From assembly GCA_035527455.1 (NCBI GenBank), contig DATLAN010000189.1, positions 1 through 21,354 of the forward strand: DNA of 21,354 nt. Reading direction: 5' to 3'. A program made the position numbers and the translations under genes. This document shows, one piece after another, positions 15,822 to 21,354 of this stretch. The stretch's first letter is position 1. The number at the start of each line of letters is the position of its first letter. The notes under the pieces were generated by a model, which was not told the origin of the DNA, did no database searches, and saw only the letters and a list, made by a program, of their open reading frames with translations. Origin of the DNA: DATLAN01 sp035527455. Its GTDB lineage: Bacteria > Planctomycetota > Planctomycetia > Pirellulales > Thermoguttaceae.

Positions 15822-16055
15822 ATGACACTCACCAAAAAAGACCTGCAAGACTTCCATCGTTTTGCTGATGCGAAGCTGACCAGCGGGGCGGCGGGGTCGC
15901 TTATCGATCTGGTCCGAGAGTGGGAATCGACTCGGCAGTACGACGGGTCCGTTTCCGCGCTGAGGGAGAGTCACGCCGACGTCGAAGCAGGTCGGGTGAA
16001 GCCTCTCGACAAGGCCTTTTCCGACGTACGTGAAAAACTGGGTCCGGTCGAGTGA
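15822..16055 (+). CDS. Type II antitoxin-like protein
   Basis: This 77-residue acidic protein ends in a short helix-rich tail (ADVEAGRVKPLDKAFSDVRE) of the kind that wraps around ParE/RelE toxins. The N-terminal part (KKDLQDFHRFADAKLTSGAA) would hold DNA-binding and dimerisation elements but shows no clear known fold. The ATG at 15822 has GGAGG 8 bases upstream (15808-15812); an in-frame ATG 12 codons earlier has no site. The toxin gene starts 4 bases before its stop (GTGA overlap), which sets the usual antitoxin-first order. Such antitoxins normally repress their own promoter. The family was assigned by position and tail. Confidence 0.7.
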   Translation: MTLTKKDLQDFHRFADAKLTSGAAGSLIDLVREWESTRQYDGSVSALRESHADVEAGRVKPLDKAFSDVREKLGPVE

Positions 16056-16375
16056 GCCACCGCGTAAGCATTACTTCGAAAGCAGAGGCTGAACTCTACG
16101 GGGCGGCGCTCTGGTGGGCGGAGCACCGCAGCGGGGAGCAGGCATTTCGTTGGCTGGAAGGATTCGAAGCCGACCTCCTCTCTCTGGCCGAGAATCCAGA
16201 GAAGCACGCGCTGGCTCGTGAAAGCGCCGAGTTTCCCTTCGAGCTTCGACAATTGCTTTACGGCTTGGGGAGCAAGCCGACCCATCGGGCTTTGTTTCGG
16301 ATACTGGAAGATCAGGTGATCGTCTACGGCATTCGCCACCTGGCGCAGCGTGATATTGCACCCGAGGATCTCTAG
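16052..16375 (+). CDS. ParE/RelE-family toxin
   Basis: This 107-residue protein begins with GTG overlapping the antitoxin stop (GTGA), giving translational coupling. The motif order fits the ParE/RelE superfamily: VSITSKAEAELYGAALWWAE (strand then helix), FRWLEGFEADLLSLAENPEK, ELRQLLYGLG and HRALFRILEDQVIVYGIRHL, the last strands with the conserved arginine and a terminal RH. ParE-type members inhibit gyrase and RelE-type members cut mRNA on the ribosome; sequence alone does not decide which. The pair is inserted between two glycan-modifying genes. Confidence 0.82.
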   Translation: MSHRVSITSKAEAELYGAALWWAEHRSGEQAFRWLEGFEADLLSLAENPEKHALARESAEFPFELRQLLYGLGSKPTHRALFRILEDQVIVYGIRHLAQRDIAPEDL

Positions 16376-16448
16376 CCTGCCACTACCGGGAACCGCACGC
16401 ATCTGCTGCTCCGGCGCCGCTCGATCCACCCTGCGCAAGAAGACCTTC

Positions 16449-17450
16449 ATGGACGCAACCTCAAAGGCACGTTCACCCGCCGATCGGCCGGCGTTCTTGA
16501 TTACGATCGATACCGAGGGCGACGATCTCTGGTCGGCTTCCGGAGAGATCACGACCGAGAACGCCCGCTTCCTGCCGCGGTTTCAGGAACTCTGCGAGAA
16601 GCATGGTTTCCTGCCCACCTGGCTGACCAGCTACGAAATGGCCGAGTCTCCGGTGTTTCGGGAATTCGGCCGGGACGTGGTCGAGCGGGGCGCGGGCGAG
16701 ATCGGGATGCACCTGCACGCCTGGAACTCGCCGCCGCTGGTCCCGTTGACCGACGACGACCGGGCCTGCCGCCCTTACCTGATCGAGTATCCCGACAACG
16801 TGATCCGAGAGAAGATCGCTTTCCTCACCCAATTGCTCGAAGATCGATTCGAGCGGCCGATGCTCAGCCACCGGGCCGGACGTTGGGCCCTGGACAGCCT
16901 CTACGCCAGGCAGCTCGTCCTGTTCGGATACCGGGTCGATTGCTCGGTGACGCCGCACCGCAATTGGGCCGGGGAGTTGGGTGATCCGCACGGGCTGGGC
17001 GGAACCGACTACACCGACTTCCCCAGCCGGCCCTATTTCGTCGACCTCGATCGCATCGACCGGCCGGGCGATTCGCCCCTGTTGGAGGTGCCCGTCTCGA
17101 TCCTGAACACCGGCAGCATCATGTCGCGGCTGCTTGCCCGGACGCCCTCGCCGATCCGCCGCGGCCTGGGCCGGTTCTTTCCTTCGCTGATTTGGCTGCG
17201 GCCCAACGGCCACAACCGCAGCGGAATGCTGCGCATCCTGCGACAGGCAGGCCGGGAAAGATGGCCGTGCGTGGAGTTCATGTTGCACTCCTCGGAGTTG
17301 ATGCCCGGGGGAAGCCGGAAATCACGCACCCCAAGCCACCTCGAACGGCTCTACGACGATATCGAAGCCGTGTTCAGCGAGGCGGCCGATGCGTTTGCCG
17401 GGGCGGTCTTGAGCGAGTTTCGCGAAACCTACGGGTCGGCCGAAAAATAA
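16449..17450 (+). CDS. WalW-type polysaccharide deacetylase
   Basis: This 333-residue protein belongs to the carbohydrate esterase 4/polysaccharide deacetylase superfamily. The signature FLITIDTEGDDLW (16-28) contains the conserved Asp at 21 and the acidic cluster. The metal-binding pair is in GMHLHAWNSPP (His88, His90), and SHRAGRWALD follows with the Arg-containing motif 3. The end (FMLHSSELMPGGS) supplies the last conserved His. I recognise it as close to the WalW proteins of surface polysaccharide clusters. No signal peptide is evident, so it probably acts in the cytoplasm or at the membrane face. The ATG at 16449 lies 73 bases after the toxin stop and has only a weak purine-rich site (AAGAAGA). 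The substrate is unknown. Confidence 0.78.
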   Translation: MDATSKARSPADRPAFLITIDTEGDDLWSASGEITTENARFLPRFQELCEKHGFLPTWLTSYEMAESPVFREFGRDVVERGAGEIGMHLHAWNSPPLVPLTDDDRACRPYLIEYPDNVIREKIAFLTQLLEDRFERPMLSHRAGRWALDSLYARQLVLFGYRVDCSVTPHRNWAGELGDPHGLGGTDYTDFPSRPYFVDLDRIDRPGDSPLLEVPVSILNTGSIMSRLLARTPSPIRRGLGRFFPSLIWLRPNGHNRSGMLRILRQAGRERWPCVEFMLHSSELMPGGSRKSRTPSHLERLYDDIEAVFSEAADAFAGAVLSEFRETYGSAEK

Positions 17451-17468
17451 CTCGCTCGAAGTGGAGTT

Positions 17469-17485
17469 GGTGGGCAGTGCCCACC
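17469..17485. terminator. GGTGGGCA/TGCCCACC hairpin between convergent genes
   Basis: A perfect palindrome (7-bp stem, 3-base loop) sits 18 bases after the deacetylase stop and directly against the stop of the converging CPBP gene. It could terminate transcription in both directions, but there is no T-run. A degenerate relative is at 15679. Confidence 0.45.
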
Positions 17486-18298
17486 CTACACGAGATGCCA
17501 GGCATCCCAGAGCACCACGTAGATTCCCAGCAAGAGATTCGTCACCGCATGGGCCAGCACGCAGTCCCAGATGTTTCGCGTCTTGACCATCAGCCAGGTG
17601 ATCATCGAGAACCAGACGACCGCGGCCAGCAACTCGGCCGGATGCATCAGGACGGGAATCAAGGTGCCCAGGACGACCGCCGCCGCGTTGACCTTGCCGA
17701 AGGGGACCTTCCACCAATCGGCCTCCACGGCCAGCCGCATGATGAAGCCCCGCAGGAAAAACTCCTCGATCACCGCCACCACCGCAACCAGCCCGAAGAA
17801 ACGAACGGCCAGAAAGCCCCAGGCCAGGACGGGCCGGGCGGCAAGCACTTTGAGCGGATTGTAGGCGCTGCGCGTGCCCGCGGCGATCATCCCATCCAAG
17901 CCGATCGGCTTCAGCAGCGGTACCAGGACCTCTTGCTCCAATCTCAGACTGCACAGCCCGATCCAGACGACCGCGCCCACCACGCCGACCACCGCCCCCA
18001 ACAGGCTCAGACGAAAGGGGAACTGCCGGTAGCCGGGCAAGACGAAGAGCACGGCGGCCGTGGTCAGGATGATCTTCGCCGTGTAGACCAGCGGGTAGTA
18101 ATCGTACGGGATGTTCAACCCGATCGCCGCCCCGCCGGGCTTCTCGGACGTCGGTTCCAGGCTGGTGATCAGCATGAAGAGAACCAGCGGCAGCAGGAAC
18201 GTCAGCCAGCGGTGCCTTTGCAGCAGTGCGTCGCGTCCGGCGGGCTGGGGCGCGGCTGCGGCAGATTTCGGGGTGGGTTCGTGGGGCGGTTGGGACAT
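17486..18298 (-). CDS. CAAX-protease-related (CPBP family) membrane protein
   Basis: This 270-residue membrane protein has about eight helices and the CPBP/Abi glutamic protease motifs: EEFFLRGF (Glu178, Glu179, Arg183), a second-site His219 in VLMHPAELLAAVVWF, and HAVTNLLLG (His250, Asn253). The wording (WWKVPFG, TWLMVKTRNIWDCVLAHAVT) fits the CAAX prenyl protease-related subgroup linked to exosortase E/PEP-CTERM-type systems (TIGR03008, from memory), so it may trim or sort a surface protein. No exosortase is in the window. The ATG at 18298 was chosen because GGAGGG lies 5 bases upstream. It converges with the deacetylase gene (17450) and is divergent from the TPR gene. Confidence 0.82.
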   Translation of the reverse strand: MSQPPHEPTPKSAAAAPQPAGRDALLQRHRWLTFLLPLVLFMLITSLEPTSEKPGGAAIGLNIPYDYYPLVYTAKIILTTAAVLFVLPGYRQFPFRLSLLGAVVGVVGAVVWIGLCSLRLEQEVLVPLLKPIGLDGMIAAGTRSAYNPLKVLAARPVLAWGFLAVRFFGLVAVVAVIEEFFLRGFIMRLAVEADWWKVPFGKVNAAAVVLGTLIPVLMHPAELLAAVVWFSMITWLMVKTRNIWDCVLAHAVTNLLLGIYVVLWDAWHLV

Positions 18299-18333
18299 AT
18301 TGCCCTCCGCTTTCCTTTCGCGGTGGCATGGGT

Positions 18334-18339
18334 TATAAT
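18334..18339 (+). promoter_or_regulatory. Candidate -10 box for the TPR gene
   Basis: A perfect TATAAT lies 52 bases upstream of the TPR gene start, inside the divergent spacer. No good -35 box at the usual distance was found. Confidence 0.25.
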
Positions 18340-18390
18340 TGCTAATCCTACCCTTCTGTCCACCCGCAAGCAACCCGAGGGGTTCGTCCC

Positions 18391-19974
18391 ATGCCGCGCT
18401 TGATTCGATCGACTGTTGTGGTCCTGTTTCTTGCCGCCGTGTCGCTCGCCGGCCCGGCCCGGGGCGCGAACGAAGGACAAGACGATCTCGACCGGGCCAT
18501 GGATGCGAAACTGACCGCCAAGACGGCCGAGGAGCTTGGCGAAGTGATCCGGCTGGCCGACAGCGCGCTGCAGAAAGGACTCGACGAGGGGAACACCCAG
18601 TTTGCCGAGATGTTGCTGGCCTCGACGCTCACGCAGCGCGGGGCGATGCGCGCGGCGGATTTCTTCGCCGCCGGTGCCAAAGACGCCGAGCTGCGCCAAG
18701 CCGCTCTGGCCGATCTCGATCGGGCCGTCCAAGTCGAGGCGGACCAGCCCGAGGCGCTCTTCCATATCGCCCGGCTCCACCTCCTGCCCGGCGGCGACAG
18801 GGCCCGGGCGGTCAAAGCGTTGGATCGGGCGATCGACCTCTTGGACCGCGATCCGCTGATGAAGGCCAAGGCGCTGTTGCTGCGATCGGGGACCACCGGA
18901 GACCTCGACGAGAAGCTGGCCGATCTGGACGAGGCGATCCGGCTGTCTCCGGGCGAGGCGGCCGCCTATCGCATTCGCGCCCTGCTGCACGTTGCCCGCG
19001 GGAAACTCGAAGAGGCGCTGGGGGATCTCGACAAGGCCGTCGAGTTGTCTCCGAAGACCCTGGGCAGCTACGAACTCAAGGCCGCCGTGCTGCTGAAAAT
19101 GGAAAAGCCCGACGAGGCGCTGGCCACGTTCGAGAAGGCCAAAGAAGCCAATCCCGATTCCGTCGAACCGTTGGTACAGAAGGCGAAGATCCACGTGACG
19201 CAGGGGCAATTTGCCGAGGCGCTGGCCGAGTTGGATCGGGCCTTCGCCTTGGATGCCGAGGACCTGCAGGTACTGCTGGGCCGGGCGGTCGTGCATCAGG
19301 CGCTGGGCGACAAGGAGAAGGCCCTGGCCGACGTGGACCGCGCGCTTGAGCTGCGGCCGAAGCTCCCGCCGGTCTTGCGGCTGCGTGCCATGGTATTGGC
19401 CGATGCCCAGCGGCTCGATGAAGCCATCGCCCAAATGGAGGAGCTGCAGGAACTGGTCCCCGGTGACATGTCGGTCCAACTGCAACTGGGCTTGTTGCTC
19501 AACGGCGGAAAGAAGCACCTGGAGGCCGTCGAGTGTTTCTCGGCCGTGCTGCTGCGGCAACCCGACAACTGGGCCGCGCTGCGCGGACGCGGCGACGCCC
19601 GGCTCAGCCTCGGGCAACACAAGGAGGCCATCTCCGATTTCGAAGAAGCGCGGAAACTGCAGCCGAAGGATCCCGGCATCCTCAACAACCTGGCGTGGGT
19701 GCTGGCCACCTCGCCGACGGACGAACTCCGCGACGGCGCGCGGGCGGTCGAACTGGCCACCGGGGCCTGCGAGGTGACCGAATACGGGCAGGCCCACATC
19801 CTCAGCACGCTGGCTGCCGCGTATGCCGAAACGGGCGACTTCGAGTCGGCCGTGAAGTGGTCCCAAAAGGCTGTGGAGGCCGGCAGCGAAGACCAACGCG
19901 AACACCTCGAGAAGGAACTGGAGAGCTTTCGGGCCAAGAAGCCCTGGCGCGAAAACCTGGCGGAGGAGCCCTGA
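18391..19974 (+). CDS. Exported TPR-repeat protein
   Basis: This 527-residue protein starts with a Sec signal (TVVVLFLAAVSLAGPARGAN, cleaved about residue 26). It then forms roughly ten tetratricopeptide repeats with the usual A/G-Y-A pattern: RQAALADLDRAVQVEADQPE, LADLDEAIRLSPGEAAAYRI, EALGDLDKAVELSPKTLGSY, EALATFEKAKEANPDSVEPL and EAISDFEEARKLQPKDPGIL. The last part (LNNLAWVLATSPTDELRDGA, ILSTLAAAYAETGDFESAVK) matches the common C-terminal TPR cap of planctomycete proteins. It should act as a periplasmic scaffold; its partner is unknown. The ATG at 18391 has GAGGGG 8 bases upstream. It is not followed closely by another gene; a large inverted repeat lies 92 bases downstream. Confidence 0.88.
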   Translation: MPRLIRSTVVVLFLAAVSLAGPARGANEGQDDLDRAMDAKLTAKTAEELGEVIRLADSALQKGLDEGNTQFAEMLLASTLTQRGAMRAADFFAAGAKDAELRQAALADLDRAVQVEADQPEALFHIARLHLLPGGDRARAVKALDRAIDLLDRDPLMKAKALLLRSGTTGDLDEKLADLDEAIRLSPGEAAAYRIRALLHVARGKLEEALGDLDKAVELSPKTLGSYELKAAVLLKMEKPDEALATFEKAKEANPDSVEPLVQKAKIHVTQGQFAEALAELDRAFALDAEDLQVLLGRAVVHQALGDKEKALADVDRALELRPKLPPVLRLRAMVLADAQRLDEAIAQMEELQELVPGDMSVQLQLGLLLNGGKKHLEAVECFSAVLLRQPDNWAALRGRGDARLSLGQHKEAISDFEEARKLQPKDPGILNNLAWVLATSPTDELRDGARAVELATGACEVTEYGQAHILSTLAAAYAETGDFESAVKWSQKAVEAGSEDQREHLEKELESFRAKKPWRENLAEEP

Positions 19975-20066
19975 AGCCCTCCCGCTCGCCGGGGCCGGGA
20001 ACTCTCTGCCGAATTCCAGCGTCTAAGTGTTTGCGCAAGAATAAGATTTGTGCCCTTCCTGGGCGA

Positions 20067-20143
20067 GGGTGGCACGCCCTGAGGAACGAAGGGCGTGTAG
20101 AATCTGCCAAACCACGCCCTTCGTTCCTCAGGGCCTGCCACCC
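20067..20143. repeat. 31-bp near-perfect inverted repeat
   Basis: The arms 20067-20097 (GGGTGGCACGCCCTGAGGAA...) and 20113-20143 pair over 31 positions with one mismatch and a 15-base loop. It follows the TPR gene and could terminate it, but no T-run is present. The lead GGGTGGCAC also occurs beside the hairpins at 5629-5637. Confidence 0.85.
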
Positions 20144-20223
20144 CGTTGAACAAGTTGTTTCTGCGCGGGCCCAAGCCAAGGCTCGGGACAGATCTCTCGA
20201 TCTTCAAGAAAGGAGCGGAAGAC

Positions 20224-21318
20224 ATGAACGGGCACAGTCGTTCGGCACGGTTTGGGGGCCTGGCGGCCCTTCTCGCGGCGACCTGGGTGGTCACGGGCCT
20301 GGTGGGCAGTCCGGCGGCGTGGGCCCATCCGCACCACGTGCCAGAGCTTCAGGCCTATCTCGACCACGCCCGGATTGCCGAGCCGGTCGTGTATCGCCAA
20401 CTGGCCGTCTATCCGGTGCTGCTGAAGGACCACGGCGAACTGGGCGGGCGGTGGTTGACGCTGGACGCGGCCCTTTCGCGCGGCGTGCTGGTGGTCAGCG
20501 AGAAAGGGGGCGGCGGCACCGTGCCCAGCGTGATCGTCGAGAACCGCAGCCGCGACGAACACGTCTTCATCATGACCGGCGAGGTCATCTCCGGCGGCAA
20601 GCAGACCCGCACCGTCCGCCAGGACGTGGTCCTCTCGCCGGGAGAGCGGATCGAGTTGAGCGTCTTTTGCGTGGAGGCCCACCGCTGGCAAGGCGGCGAG
20701 CAGTTCTCCGCCGGAAAGGCCCTGCTGCCGCAGTCGATCCAGAAGGAACTCCGCAAAGGGGCCGACCAGCAGCAGGTCTGGTCCGAGGTCGCCCGAAACA
20801 ACCAGGCCCTGCAAGCGGAAAACGCCAGCGGCAGCCTGGAACTTGCGTTGAACTCCGCCCCGGTCCGAAAGAAGCTGGCCGAGGTGCAGCAACACGTCGT
20901 GCCGAACGTCCCGCAGGGCACCGTGGGCTATATTTTCGTCAGCGGTGGGCGGGCCGTGGGGGCCGAATTCTTCGGCGGCGAGAAACTGGCCCAAGAGTTG
21001 CTTCCGAAACTGCTGGACTCCTACGCCGTCGATTTCGTTCTCTTGCACAAGGGCGCGGCGGAACAGTGGCGGCCCGGGAACCATCGCGAGGCCATCGACT
21101 TCTTCGAACGAATTCGCCGCACCGGCAGCGAGCGGTCCGGCACGCCCGGCTCCGGCGCCGGGATCCGCACCCGCGACGGCGGCCTGATCGGCGACGGCGT
21201 GAGCCTTGGCGGGACGGTCGTCCACTTCGCCGTTCAAGTCCGCGATCGGATCATCCCGCTGCCCAAACCCCGGCCGATCCCCTATCAACGCAATGCCCCG
21301 CTGGAGCAACGGCGGTGA
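20224..21318 (+). CDS. Exported ARPP-1 (DUF6569-like) domain protein
   Basis: The 364-residue protein has a signal peptide (FGGLAALLAATWVVTGLVG, likely cleaved after AWA at about residue 34). The rest matches the ARPP-1 domain: WLTLDAALSRGVLVVSE, VPSVIVENRSRDEHVFIM, TGEVISGGKQTRTVRQDVVL, LSPGERIELSVFCVEAHRW and QVWSEVARNNQAL, blocks I remember from this family. Its biochemical function is not established as far as I know. ARPP-1 proteins are often described as cytosolic companions of other enzymes, so the signal peptide is notable. The ATG at 20224 has AAGGAG 9 bases upstream; earlier in-frame codons reach into the inverted repeat. The tail is Pro/Arg-rich (PLPKPRPIPYQRN). Confidence 0.8.
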   Translation: MNGHSRSARFGGLAALLAATWVVTGLVGSPAAWAHPHHVPELQAYLDHARIAEPVVYRQLAVYPVLLKDHGELGGRWLTLDAALSRGVLVVSEKGGGGTVPSVIVENRSRDEHVFIMTGEVISGGKQTRTVRQDVVLSPGERIELSVFCVEAHRWQGGEQFSAGKALLPQSIQKELRKGADQQQVWSEVARNNQALQAENASGSLELALNSAPVRKKLAEVQQHVVPNVPQGTVGYIFVSGGRAVGAEFFGGEKLAQELLPKLLDSYAVDFVLLHKGAAEQWRPGNHREAIDFFERIRRTGSERSGTPGSGAGIRTRDGGLIGDGVSLGGTVVHFAVQVRDRIIPLPKPRPIPYQRNAPLEQRR

Positions 21319-21354
21319 GTCAGAACAGCCGCCGCTGGCTCGGCCGGTCCAGGG
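21315..21354 (+). CDS. Possible start of the next gene (partial)
   Basis: A GTG overlaps the ARPP-1 stop (GTGA) and reads SQNSRRWLGRSR to the window edge. The overlap pattern suggests a coupled second gene, but only 13 codons are visible. Confidence 0.25.
   Translation, partial: MSQNSRRWLGRSR

Noticed and set aside
18202..19905. 567-codon - strand frame over the TPR gene
   Set aside because: It is antisense to a protein with signal peptide, Shine-Dalgarno and clear TPR pattern.

Overview
The window looks like chromosomal DNA from a high-GC planctomycete, probably Pirellulales-like. This is inferred from the family mix (RHS fragment, Tat-exported molybdoenzyme, CxxCH protein with a terpene-cyclase-like fold, WalW-type deacetylase, CAAX-protease-related membrane protein, exported ARPP-1 protein), the loosely packed genes, and intergenic spaces full of palindromic repeats. 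No rRNA, tRNA, CRISPR array or replication origin was seen.

Left part (1-5522): a worn, mobile-element-rich segment. The 3' end of a group II intron (+ strand) abuts an RHS-core fragment (- strand) that lies just downstream of a small lipoprotein gene. About 700 bases of repeat-bearing non-coding DNA follow, then the C-terminal remnant of an FAD-dependent oxidoreductase, a small Tyr/Gly-rich exported protein, a 27-bp inverted repeat and a complete uvrA.

Middle part (5523-13317): tandem hairpins and a truncated RAYT-type transposase precede a two-gene unit on the - strand: a Tat-exported SoxC/sulfite-oxidase-like molybdoenzyme followed by a haem-motif protein with a squalene-cyclase-like fold. 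The second gene is cut by one in-frame TGA. Across a divergent spacer lies a YeiH/TauZ-type putative sulfate exporter with a long coiled-coil insertion. The molybdoenzyme, the c-haem partner and the exporter together suggest sulfite (or sulfoxide) oxidation with export of the product; this is inference. A small membrane protein, a frameshifted TPR remnant and a Kef-type antiporter with two CBS domains follow. Two related short repeats flank the exporter segment.

Right part (13318-21354): an exported PIG-L deacetylase, a double GNAT-like protein and a WalW-type polysaccharide deacetylase run in the same direction and suggest glycan modification. A ParE/RelE-type toxin-antitoxin pair sits between them. 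A CAAX-protease-related membrane protein (- strand) is divergent from an exported TPR protein. Then come a 31-bp near-perfect inverted repeat, an exported ARPP-1 (DUF6569-like) protein and possibly the first codons of the next gene.

The points most worth a second look are the in-frame TGA in the haem/cyclase-fold gene, the putative sulfur-oxidation/export neighbourhood, the exporter's coiled-coil insertion, the degenerate group II intron domain V antisense to RHS, and the different palindromic repeats that occupy most intergenic gaps.
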